DNA of 9,632 nt, taken from positions 1-9,632 of the forward strand of contig CAYOAI010000024.1 of assembly GCA_964401915.1 (NCBI GenBank), given 5' to 3'. A model generated the notes under the pieces. It was not told the DNA's origin and ran no database searches. It was given only the letters and a program-made list of their open reading frames with translations. Position 1 is the stretch's first letter, and each line of letters starts with the position of its first letter. The stretch is from CAZGZD01 sp964401915. Lineage in GTDB: Bacteria > Patescibacteriota > Microgenomatia > UBA1406 > GWC2-37-13. Both the position numbers and the translations under genes were made by a program. Of this stretch, positions 1-6,440 are shown one piece after another.

Positions 1-2
1 TG

Positions 3-84
3 TGGGCGAGAGAGGAGTTGAACCTCCACGCCTTGCGGCACAGCCACCTCAAGACTGCGTGTATACCAATTTCACCACTCGCCC
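3..84 (-). tRNA. tRNA-Leu (anticodon GAG)
   Basis: Read on the minus strand this folds into a class II tRNA. A 7-bp acceptor pairs GGGCGAG with CTCGCCC. The anticodon stem pairs CAGTC with GGCTG (one G-U) around the loop TTGAGGT, giving anticodon GAG for leucine CTC/CTT codons. A long variable arm (TGCCGCAAGGCGT) is typical of tRNA-Leu, and the T loop TTCAACT sits on a 5-bp stem. The discriminator base is A. The next bases are CA rather than CCA, so the 3' CCA end is not encoded and must be added by a nucleotidyltransferase. It lies just downstream of ruvB but has its own likely promoter. Confidence 0.96.
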
Positions 85-100
85 TCACAACTGAGATACT

Positions 101-109
101 ATTATATCA
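101..109 (-). promoter_or_regulatory. Extended -10 promoter of tRNA-Leu
   Basis: The minus strand reads TGATATAAT, a perfect TATAAT (106 to 101) with a TGn extension. Transcription would start about position 94, some 10 nt before the mature tRNA 5' end at 84. The -35 region at the 17-bp distance (TTCTAT, 129 to 124) is weak and overlaps the ruvB stop codon, so the extended -10 probably carries the promoter. Confidence 0.55.
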
Positions 110-121
110 AACCACACTCAT

Positions 122-1105
122 TTATAGAAGTTTTTGTTGCGCAGAAAGCGGGGAACCTATGTGATCCGCGGCTTTTGATGTGAGCACACGCCCACGTGGC
201 GTCTTCTTGATAAATCCAATTTGCAGCAAGTATGGCTCAATATACTCCTCGATAGTCTGCCTGTCTTCTGACAAGGAGGATGCGATAGTCTCGACTCCGA
301 CAGGGGAGTTGCTGAACTTCTTGCCGAGTAGCTTGAGATACTTGCGATCTATGTCGGCAAGTCCATACTCATCAATCTCAAGCATTGCAAAAAGCCTTAT
401 CAGGACATCTTCATCTATTACCTTGTGGTTCTGTACTTCTTGTATGTCTCGTGCGCGGCGAAGTATCCGAAGTGCGATACGTGGAGTACGACGAGATCTC
501 TTGGCAATCTCAGCCACAGCACCTTTTGTAAGCTTCAGCCCCAGAGTATTGGCTGCATTGGCGATAATCACGCTAATCTCCTCAAGTCCATAAAAGTCGA
601 GGCGTAAAAGTAAACCAAAGCGATCGCGAAGTGGAGAGGACATAAGCGCAAGGCGCGTGGTGGCGCCTACAATCGTGATCTTAGGAATAGTAAGTCGCAC
701 TGTACGAGCAGATGGACCCTTGCCAATCACGATATCGAGTGCATACTCATCCAGGACTGGGTACAACATCTCCTCTACAGTCTTTGGAAGTCTATGGATC
801 TCATCAATAAAAAGCACATCGTGGTCCTTAAGATTTGTGAGGATAGCGGCCAAGTCACCGGACTTTTGCACTGCAGCTCCAGATGTGATCTTGATATCTC
901 CCGTGAGCTCATGGGCAATAATGTAGGCAAGAGTCGTCTTACCCATTCCAGGAGGGCCGTAGAAAAGCACGTGGTCACCAGCAGTACCTCTTTTTTTTAC
1001 TGCATCGATGAATAAAGAGAGCGTCTTGACGATCTTACCCTGCCCCATGAAGTTTTTGAGAGTAGCGGGCCGGATCGTCGCATCGTTGGTTCCTTGCTTT
1101 GCCAT
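122..1105 (-). CDS. ruvB: Holliday junction branch migration ATPase RuvB
   Basis: RuvB is the hexameric AAA+ motor that, with RuvA, drives branch migration of Holliday junctions during recombination and fork repair in the cytoplasm. The 327-aa product is close to the usual 330-350. Visible motifs are Walker A GPPGMGKT (residues 50-57), Walker B LFIDEIH (98-104), sensor I GATTR (147-151), the arginine-finger segment SPLRDRFG (157-164) and sensor II TPRIALR (207-213). A C-terminal winged-helix domain (about 255-315) contains the family signatures PVGVETIA and TPRGRVLT. The short N-terminus begins directly with the AAA+ lid-proximal region. The ATG at 1105 lies 6 nt after a TGATAGAAT extended -10, so the mRNA is probably leaderless. 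It is not in an operon with ruvA, which lies beyond an opposite-strand gene. Identity is secure. Confidence 0.98.
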   Translation of the reverse strand: MAKQGTNDATIRPATLKNFMGQGKIVKTLSLFIDAVKKRGTAGDHVLFYGPPGMGKTTLAYIIAHELTGDIKITSGAAVQKSGDLAAILTNLKDHDVLFIDEIHRLPKTVEEMLYPVLDEYALDIVIGKGPSARTVRLTIPKITIVGATTRLALMSSPLRDRFGLLLRLDFYGLEEISVIIANAANTLGLKLTKGAVAEIAKRSRRTPRIALRILRRARDIQEVQNHKVIDEDVLIRLFAMLEIDEYGLADIDRKYLKLLGKKFSNSPVGVETIASSLSEDRQTIEEYIEPYLLQIGFIKKTPRGRVLTSKAADHIGSPLSAQQKLL

Positions 1106-1111
1106 ACCAAC

Positions 1112-1120
1112 ATTCTATCA
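1112..1120 (-). promoter_or_regulatory. Extended -10 promoter of ruvB (leaderless)
   Basis: The minus strand reads TGATAGAAT; the hexamer TAGAAT (1117 to 1112) is followed by GTTGGT and then the ruvB ATG. Transcription would start on or next to the A of ATG. No good -35 is seen at the 16-18-bp distance (AATATT at 17 bp). The promoter is back to back with that of the 1182 gene in a 76-bp intergenic region. Confidence 0.6.
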
Positions 1121-1145
1121 AATCTGAACAAGTAAATATTATGAG

Positions 1146-1174
1146 TTGAACTGACTGTTATAGATTGTTATAAT
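1146..1174 (+). promoter_or_regulatory. Promoter of the 212-aa orphan gene (leaderless)
   Basis: The -35 is TTGAAC (1146-1151), the spacer is 17 bp, and the -10 is a perfect TATAAT (1169-1174) preceded by TG at 1166-1167 (extended -10). Only 7 nt (CGCAGCC) separate the hexamer from the ATG at 1182, so transcription should begin at or beside the start codon. Confidence 0.75.
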
Positions 1175-1181
1175 CGCAGCC

Positions 1182-1820
1182 ATGACAAAAGAAAAAGTCG
1201 ATCGTGGCACCCCAGATGCACAATCTAGACCAGCAATCGACTGGGACAGGCGCGGCCGGCTCATGGTAGTGGTGGACGGAAAGCAAGTAGCTGTGCGAAC
1301 TGGAAGCACCGAAGATGAAGATCGAGACATAGAACCAACCACCGCCTTGCGCCTTTTGAAAGTCAAAGAAGTAGTTTGGATAGTTGAGGCGTGGAATGGT
1401 GAGTTGATAGATAAAAGAATGAGAAAGCTTCAAGATGAACCCTTTACTGCGCTATTTACGAAGGCACATGTTGATGAGAGTGGAATCTGGATCGCCGATG
1501 CGCGCGTTGATGAGAAAGGGAAAGTGATTGAGAACCCGGTAGACACTGAGGGAGCTACTATCCAGATACCTCGGCTCGTGGCTGAACTAGGCGCGCAAGG
1601 AATATCTGTGGATATAGTAGCCGCACCATCTGGATTAAAGGATGAACGATACCCTTTTCCAGGCCCTATAGATCATATACTGTATACACGTCGCAAAGCT
1701 GGATTTTCGTTTGACGCTGGAGGAGAATTTCAGGGCGAGCTGACTGTGCATGGGATAAATGGGATGAAAAAGTCAAATCTTCCAAACTTTGTTGAAGCAC
1801 GCAATGTATGGGTATATTAG
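1182..1820 (+). CDS. Hypothetical protein, 212 aa, no recognised family
   Basis: I do not recognise this protein. It is a 212-aa, mostly hydrophilic product with no signal peptide or membrane segment, so it is probably cytoplasmic. The N-terminal 25 residues are charged and likely flexible (MTKEKVDRG...). Residues 26-40 look like a beta hairpin (RLMVVVDGKQVAVRT). An acidic patch TEDEDRD (43-49) follows, then a possible helix at 53-83. The second half alternates short beta-like stretches (GIWIADARVD, 101-110; ISVDIVAAPS, 141-150) with glycine/proline turns (YPFPGPIDH, 157-165). It ends in NVWVY. Evidence that it is real: it fills the gap between ruvB and ruvA in full, it has the best -35/-10 match of the protein-coding genes here, and its ATG is placed like those of its neighbours. 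It converges on ruvA with 15 bp between stop codons. Lying between ruvB and ruvA does not show a recombination role, because it is transcribed in the opposite direction. Confidence 0.8.
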   Translation: MTKEKVDRGTPDAQSRPAIDWDRRGRLMVVVDGKQVAVRTGSTEDEDRDIEPTTALRLLKVKEVVWIVEAWNGELIDKRMRKLQDEPFTALFTKAHVDESGIWIADARVDEKGKVIENPVDTEGATIQIPRLVAELGAQGISVDIVAAPSGLKDERYPFPGPIDHILYTRRKAGFSFDAGGEFQGELTVHGINGMKKSNLPNFVEARNVWVY

Positions 1821-1835
1821 ACTCATCTACTGACA

Positions 1836-2405
1836 TTACTTGATCTCCTTCAGCGCCTCACGGATTTTTTCTTCGACTGAAAGACTTGAATCAAGTTTAT
1901 CAACTGCAGCCTTGGCGTCAGAAACTCTGAATCCAAGAGCTACGAGTGCGTCAACGACAGTCTGATCCGAATCAGAGAGAGCTCCACGACTGCTTATTGC
2001 CTGCTCATCAACCTTGCTTGAAAGCTCGACAATTATCTTCATAGCGGTCTTCTTGCCCAAACCTGGGATTTTTGAGAGACCCGTCACATCATTTTTCTGG
2101 ATCATATCTCGCAGAACATCCTCCTTTGCAAAAGAGATGAGCGTGAAGGCAAGCTTTGGACCTACCCCAGATACTGTAATTAGAAGTTTAAAAAGATCAT
2201 GTTGAGTGCGATCCTCGAACCCATAAAGAGTAAGGCCGTCTTCCTTGACATGAAGGTATGTGTAGAGCTCAAATGCCTGTCCTGTATGTTGGCCGCCTAA
2301 AAAAAGTGGGGGAAGGTAGACTTCGTAGAATACACCGGACACGGTCTCGATAAGTCCACGATTGCCATGAATTTCAGTTAGAGTCCCTTTGATTTTGCCA
2401 ATCAT
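1836..2405 (-). CDS. ruvA: Holliday junction branch migration protein RuvA
   Basis: RuvA is the tetrameric Holliday-junction-binding subunit that loads RuvB. I chose the ATG at 2405 (189 aa, MIGKIKG), which matches the normal family N-terminus; a TTG at 2417 would add only four residues. Domain I is an OB fold (about 1-62) with the acidic pin residues E55-D56 in VKEDGLTLYGF. Domain II has two helix-hairpin-helix motifs, SGVGPK (79-84) and PGLGKKTA (114-121). Domain III (about 147-189, DQTVVDAL...IREALKEI) is the UBA-like RuvB-binding part. Length is slightly below the usual 190-205. No Shine-Dalgarno is seen (only GAG at about -10 to -8), and unlike its neighbours it has no -10 box 6-7 nt before the ATG. 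It may be read through from ppsA-eno, 94 bp upstream on the same strand. Confidence 0.96.
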   Translation of the reverse strand: MIGKIKGTLTEIHGNRGLIETVSGVFYEVYLPPLFLGGQHTGQAFELYTYLHVKEDGLTLYGFEDRTQHDLFKLLITVSGVGPKLAFTLISFAKEDVLRDMIQKNDVTGLSKIPGLGKKTAMKIIVELSSKVDEQAISSRGALSDSDQTVVDALVALGFRVSDAKAAVDKLDSSLSVEEKIREALKEIK

Positions 2406-2499
2406 ATTAAATCTCAAAACGTGTAACCCAAAACATGTATCCCAAAGGCTTCAAAACGCTTTTGCTTGAGTTACAAGTTACATATTACAGGAATCGAGT
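2406..2499 (-). other. eno-ruvA intergenic region, no clear terminator
   Basis: These 94 bp lie between the enolase stop and the ruvA ATG. I see no GC-rich hairpin with a T-tract, so transcription may continue from eno into ruvA. The region holds a phased heptad repeat (2468-2488) and a loose direct repeat, GTAACCCAAAA (2423-2433) and GTATCCCAAAG (2437-2447) on the plus strand. TTTAAT directly abuts the ruvA ATG and is too close to serve as its -10. Confidence 0.4.
2468..2488. repeat. Three phased 7-bp NNNTTAC repeats
   Basis: The plus strand reads gagTTAC aagTTAC ataTTAC, three TTAC cores exactly 7 bp apart (GTAA cores on the ruvA sense strand). It is short and could be chance, but it lies in the only non-coding DNA upstream of ruvA and could be a protein-binding site. 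Confidence 0.45.
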
Positions 2500-3768
2500 T
2501 CATTGTATACCTTCTTGTGCGATTTGCCACAGTCGATTGTACTTGACTACACGCTCACCTCGAGAAGGTGCGCCAAATTTGGCAAAATCTGCATTCACCC
2601 CAACAGCAAAATCTGCGATAAATGAATCGCTTGTATCGCCAGATCTGTGAGACACGACATAGTTAAACCCGCTACGACGAGCTATATCCACGACTTCAAG
2701 AGTCTGGGTAATTGTCCCTATTTGATTCGGCTTAATGAGGACTGTGGTACAGGCTTTTTCTTTAATCATCTTGACAAGCCTGTCTTTATTGGTAGCTATT
2801 AGATCATCGCCAATAATATCTACGCTCTCCGACAAAGCGCCGGTCAGCTTTTTCCAGTTGGCCACATCATCCTGCTCAAAGGGATCCTCAATCATAAGAA
2901 TTGTATACTGCTTCACAAGCTCTTCTATAAACAAGTAGTACTCATCTTTTTTAAGTGGTTGTGGTTTGTCTTTAAGGACGTAGCGATCGTCTTTAAAAAA
3001 ATTATTTGCTGCAATATCAAGTCCCAAAAATATATCCACACCAGGTCGTAAGCCTCGCTGTTGGATGGTCTCACGTATTGCCTCCAAAGCGTCAAGATTA
3101 GACGCGAGATTGGGGGCAAATCCACCCTCTTCTCCAACCGAAATATTGGCATTCCTGTGTAAAAGCACTTTCTTGAGCTCGTGGAATATCTCGACACCAG
3201 TCTGATACGCTTCAGTAAATGTAAGTGAGGATGAAGGAATTATGTGGAATTCCTGAAACTCAAGATTATTGTTGGCGTGCTTGCCTCCATTTATGATATT
3301 GAATATTGGAGTGGGTATGCGATCGACTTTGACATTCTGCTTAAAAGTCTGATTTAAGAGTGTGTTGATATATCTATATAGCTTGACTCCCGAGCTTACT
3401 GCTCCGGCTTTTGCGACGAGCGTCGACACAAGAAGTAGGGTATTAGCTCCCAACTTGCTCTTATCAGAGGTGCCATCGGATTTTACAAGCCAACTGTCAA
3501 TTTGCTCTTGTTTGAGAGGGGAGACTCCACTAAGTTTGGGGCCTATAAGATCATTGATATAGGAAGCGGCTCTGGATACTCCCATGCCCCCAAATCTATT
3601 TTTATCACCATCTCTGAGCTCAACAGCCTCATACTTACCGACCGAGGTGCCGGAAGGAATCGAAGCCACTACCTCACGACCATCATCAATCTCCAGCCTC
3701 CCTTCAAGAGTTGGTATCCCACGAGAGTCAATAATCTCGTGTGCTTTGATTGACTTGATATTTGGCAT
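2500..3768 (-). CDS. eno: Enolase (phosphopyruvate hydratase)
   Basis: Enolase interconverts 2-phosphoglycerate and phosphoenolpyruvate. The product is 422 aa (usual 410-435). By alignment to yeast enolase the active-site residues are all present: S39 in the mobile loop PSGTSVG, H164 in NGGKHANNN, E214 in VGEEGGFAPN, Mg ligands D251, E294 and D321, the catalytic base K346 in LIKPNQIGT, H374 in SHRSG, and K397. Several flanking signatures deviate from common bacterial forms: SRGIPT for SRGNPT, GEEGG for GDEGG, SGDT for SGET, AANNFF for A(S/A)xEF, and an IEDPF motif more like eukaryotic and archaeal enolases. The ATG lies 3 nt after the ppsA stop codon. The preceding DNA is almost pure A/T with no Shine-Dalgarno, which suggests coupled translation. 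It shares its substrate PEP with ppsA. Confidence 0.96.
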   Translation of the reverse strand: MPNIKSIKAHEIIDSRGIPTLEGRLEIDDGREVVASIPSGTSVGKYEAVELRDGDKNRFGGMGVSRAASYINDLIGPKLSGVSPLKQEQIDSWLVKSDGTSDKSKLGANTLLLVSTLVAKAGAVSSGVKLYRYINTLLNQTFKQNVKVDRIPTPIFNIINGGKHANNNLEFQEFHIIPSSSLTFTEAYQTGVEIFHELKKVLLHRNANISVGEEGGFAPNLASNLDALEAIRETIQQRGLRPGVDIFLGLDIAANNFFKDDRYVLKDKPQPLKKDEYYLFIEELVKQYTILMIEDPFEQDDVANWKKLTGALSESVDIIGDDLIATNKDRLVKMIKEKACTTVLIKPNQIGTITQTLEVVDIARRSGFNYVVSHRSGDTSDSFIADFAVGVNADFAKFGAPSRGERVVKYNRLWQIAQEGIQ

Positions 3769-3771
3769 AAT

Positions 3772-6147
3772 TTATTTATTTTTCAATTTTTCAAAATTTC
3801 TTTTTTCAATTTCAAAAATCAATTCTCGTGTACGGACTACTGCGTCCGGCGTCACTGAGACACTTGTGATTCCAGCCGCAATAAGACGCTCAACTATGGC
3901 TGGATAATCCGATGCCGCCTGGCCACAAATAGATGCTGTAATACCATATTGTACACAGGTGCGGACCACCTTCTCAAGAACTGAAATCACGACAGGACTT
4001 CGCTCATCATAGATATGAGCAACATTTTCGTTGTCACGGTCTACGCCAAGAAGCATCATAGTCAGGTCATTCGTTCCGATCGAGACTCCATCTATCCCTA
4101 TTTTTATAAACTCTTCCAAAGAAAGTGCGGCGGCTGGCACCTCGACCATAATCCACAGCTTAAATCCAGGAAGCTGATCGAGTCCAGCTTTCGCAATAAG
4201 TGCCTTGATCTGAACAAGTTCCCATGGTGCGCGTACAAAAGGAATCATAAGATGTAGATTGTGATAGCCTTTATCCCAGACTTGCCGGATTGCTTCAAGC
4301 TCAAGCGCAAATACATCTGGATCTGCCACGTATCGACTTGCCCCACGATACCCAAGCATAGGATTCTCCTCATGCGGCTCAAATCGAGCTCCTCCCTTGA
4401 GGTTTCTGTACTCATTGGTCTTGAAGTCAGTCGCTCGATATACGACCGGGCGAGGACGAAAAGGCTCCACAAACCTCAAAAGATTTCGAGCGTGGGTACG
4501 AATAAATACATCTTGCTTGCCCTCACGAATAAATACCTTGGGATGGACTCCGAGTTGTGCCATCATGAATTCAGCTCGGAGCAGTCCTATTCCATCAACA
4601 TCCTTCTCTGCGACTTTTCGAGCAAGCTCAGGCTCAGCCAGATTGACATAGACGTGGGTCAGTGTTTTTAGCTTTTTATGAATTGGAGTGATTTCTTTAG
4701 AATCCTGCTCTTTCTTTTTAAGGCTGGACAGGATACTTCCTCGATATATCTCACCAGTCGCACCATTGACGCTTATCACTTTCTCATGTTTGAGTATATT
4801 AATAGCACCTGTCGCTCCGACAACAGCCGGAATTCCAAGCTCTCGAGATACTATTGCGGCATGTGAAGTACGACCTCCGCGTTCAGTCACAATTGCAGAT
4901 GCTTTGCGCATCGCAGGAACATAGTCTGGATTGGTCTGAGGAGCAACAAGCACAGACCCACGCACTACTCGCTCAATCTCGCGTGGCGACTGAATAATGA
5001 CCACCTCCCCAACACCAATTCCAGGGGCTGCTGGATCTCCTGTAAGAATCGGTTGCGACTTATTAGAATCAGACAAATCAGCTGAAGCGTCTGCATCAGT
5101 CGGGGCTCTCTTTTTATCCTGCCCAATTGTTGTAATTGGACGAGACTGCACAATATACACGCGACTCCCCTCGATAGCCCACTCAATGTCTTGTGGAAAA
5201 AAGTAGTGCTTTTCAATTTGCGCGACAAGAAGTGCAATTTCAGTAATCTCAGTATCAGTAAGCTTTGGAGCTGAGCCTGCTTTTTTTGAAAGCTTCAAAA
5301 CGCGGTTTCCACGACCGCTTTTTTCGTACTTTTCCGACTGATATTTATGTACTTTTTGTGTAATTACAAAAGACCTCTTATCTACTTCATAATGATCCGG
5401 TGTCACTCGACCTTGTACGATAAACTCACCCAGTCCAAATATTGCTTCGATGACGATTTTGTTTTTCTCATTCGTCACAGGGTCAATGCTAAACGCAATG
5501 CCAGACCTATCAGACTGCACCATCCGCTGCACGACTGCCGCAAGTCCCACCTTGAAGTGATCAAACCCTTGCTGATGGCGGTAATAAATAGCCCGCTGGG
5601 TGAATAGCGAGGCGTAGCACTCCTTAATCTTCTGGATTAGATGAGTCTCACCTTGAATATTGAGATATGTCTCTTGCTGACCGGCGAATGACGCGCCAGG
5701 CAGATCCTCAGCCGTAGCACTGGAACGAACCGCCACATAGGGCAAGCTACCAATTTTTTTCACACCGTGCACAATCTTGCGGCCCACGCTCATTTTGCCA
5801 AAAAATGATTCCTCTTTGAGTGCAAGATCGTCATAATAGCTGGAGATTTGCTGGGCTAATTTATCCGGAAAGCGAGAGTTTAGTATTAGCTGTTGCACAT
5901 CCTCTGATGCTGACTTTAGCTCCCCGTGATTATCGGGATTTATGGGGGATAGGATATCCTTGATCTGCTTCGCTATTTGCGCCTCTTTGATGAAATCAAA
6001 ATATGCGCTTGATGTGACTATAAATCCGTAGGGGACTGGTATACCGGCTGTGGTCATCTCACCCAAGTTCGCTCCCTTGCCTCCAACAAGCCCAACATCT
6101 TCTTTCCCTACTTCTTCAAACCATACCACATCCTGCTTACTGGCCAT
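3772..6147 (-). CDS. ppsA: Phosphoenolpyruvate synthase (pyruvate, water dikinase)
   Basis: This enzyme converts pyruvate, ATP and water to PEP, AMP and phosphate, normally for gluconeogenesis. The 791-aa length fits the family. The N-terminal ATP-binding domain (about 10-340) carries GGKGANLGEM (22-31), VAVRSSATAEDLPGASFAGQ (138-157) and DIEWAIEG (320-327). A charged low-complexity linker (about 343-366) follows. The swivelling phosphohistidine domain has TERGGRTSHA (421-430) with the phosphorylated histidine H429. The C-terminal PEP/pyruvate TIM barrel (about 495-780) shows GLLRAEF (521-527), GYRGASR (599-605), GTNDLTMM (691-698) and SICGQAASD (739-747) with catalytic C741. It is the first gene of a ppsA-eno operon and has a strong promoter with the ATG 6 nt past the -10. 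Direction of flux in the cell cannot be told from sequence; some organisms may run it in reverse in place of pyruvate kinase. Confidence 0.97.
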   Translation of the reverse strand: MASKQDVVWFEEVGKEDVGLVGGKGANLGEMTTAGIPVPYGFIVTSSAYFDFIKEAQIAKQIKDILSPINPDNHGELKSASEDVQQLILNSRFPDKLAQQISSYYDDLALKEESFFGKMSVGRKIVHGVKKIGSLPYVAVRSSATAEDLPGASFAGQQETYLNIQGETHLIQKIKECYASLFTQRAIYYRHQQGFDHFKVGLAAVVQRMVQSDRSGIAFSIDPVTNEKNKIVIEAIFGLGEFIVQGRVTPDHYEVDKRSFVITQKVHKYQSEKYEKSGRGNRVLKLSKKAGSAPKLTDTEITEIALLVAQIEKHYFFPQDIEWAIEGSRVYIVQSRPITTIGQDKKRAPTDADASADLSDSNKSQPILTGDPAAPGIGVGEVVIIQSPREIERVVRGSVLVAPQTNPDYVPAMRKASAIVTERGGRTSHAAIVSRELGIPAVVGATGAINILKHEKVISVNGATGEIYRGSILSSLKKKEQDSKEITPIHKKLKTLTHVYVNLAEPELARKVAEKDVDGIGLLRAEFMMAQLGVHPKVFIREGKQDVFIRTHARNLLRFVEPFRPRPVVYRATDFKTNEYRNLKGGARFEPHEENPMLGYRGASRYVADPDVFALELEAIRQVWDKGYHNLHLMIPFVRAPWELVQIKALIAKAGLDQLPGFKLWIMVEVPAAALSLEEFIKIGIDGVSIGTNDLTMMLLGVDRDNENVAHIYDERSPVVISVLEKVVRTCVQYGITASICGQAASDYPAIVERLIAAGITSVSVTPDAVVRTRELIFEIEKRNFEKLKNK

Positions 6148-6153
6148 ACTTTA

Positions 6154-6182
6154 ACTATAGTGAGATTCTCTATGCTTTTCAA
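6154..6182 (-). promoter_or_regulatory. Promoter of ppsA-eno (leaderless)
   Basis: The minus strand has TTGAAA (6182 to 6177), a 17-bp spacer, TATAGT (6159 to 6154), six nt (TAAAGT), then the ppsA ATG. It lacks the TGn extension seen at the other promoters but has a good -35. Transcription would begin at or next to the ATG. Confidence 0.75.
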
Positions 6183-6193
6183 CCAAGAAAAGC

Positions 6194-6222
6194 TGGAAAT
6201 TGACACCTGTTTTTGAGATAAT
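6194..6222 (+). promoter_or_regulatory. Promoter before the 57-aa ORF, possibly an upstream rRNA promoter
   Basis: One reading is TGGAAA (6194-6199), 17 bp, and an extended -10 TG-A-GATAAT (hexamer 6217-6222), followed by 6 nt and the ATG at 6229, which matches the spacing at neighbouring genes. A second reading is TTGACA (6200-6205), 16 bp, TATAAG (6222-6227), which would start transcription inside the ORF. In that case it would be a first promoter of the tandem rRNA transcription unit. Confidence 0.55.
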
Positions 6223-6228
6223 ATAAGC

Positions 6229-6402
6229 ATGGGAATAGAAGACATTCTACAAAGACCAATTCTGGGAGTCGACAGAAGTACAAGGCGCCGAAGTCGTAGA
6301 ACTAGGGGGAACCGCAACCCATTTGCCAACGCTCTCGAAACCTCTCGTGTTCACGCGAAATCTCAAGTCCCATCATCTGGGACAGTATTCAAAGGAGAAT
6401 AA
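6229..6402 (+). CDS. Possible 57-aa arginine-rich small protein
   Basis: I do not recognise this protein. An uninterrupted frame of 57 codons runs from the ATG at 6229 (MGIEDILQRP) to TAA at 6400-6402. Residues 16-29 contain eight arginines in fourteen positions, which could contact nucleic acid or rRNA. The remainder is polar, with no signal peptide or membrane segment. In favour: the ATG stands 6 nt after an extended -10, as at ruvB and ppsA, and the frame fills the gap between the ppsA promoter and the rRNA promoter, stopping 3 bp before the latter's -35. Against: it is short, compositionally biased, and a competing promoter reading would place the ATG upstream of the transcript start. The region could simply be an upstream rRNA leader. 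Confidence 0.42.
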   Translation: MGIEDILQRPILGVDRSTRRRSRRTRGNRNPFANALETSRVHAKSQVPSSGTVFKGE

Positions 6403-6405
6403 AGA

Positions 6406-6434
6406 TTGACAACACTATTCAGGTTTGCTATCAT
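6406..6434 (+). promoter_or_regulatory. Strong promoter of the tRNA-Ala/23S transcription unit
   Basis: A perfect -35 TTGACA (6406-6411), a 17-bp spacer and -10 TATCAT (6429-6434) preceded by TG at 6426-6427 form a near-consensus promoter. Transcription should start near 6441. It shows that the 23S unit is driven locally rather than by a distant 16S promoter. Confidence 0.8.
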
Positions 6435-6440
6435 ATTCGT

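Noticed and set aside
180..593. 137-codon open frame on the plus strand opposite ruvB
   Set aside because: It is antisense to a confident ruvB with every expected motif; it has no promoter of the local type and a serine-rich composition typical of shadow frames.
1821..1835. Bidirectional terminator between the 212-aa gene and ruvA
   Set aside because: The gap is only 15 bp and no hairpin with T-tracts is visible there.
2403..2417. Upstream TTG start for ruvA at 2417
   Set aside because: RuvA proteins normally begin at MIGxxxG, which matches the ATG at 2405; the four extra residues add nothing recognisable.
4261..4671. 136-codon plus-strand frame inside ppsA
   Set aside because: It lies entirely antisense to the PEP synthase catalytic barrel and resembles no protein.
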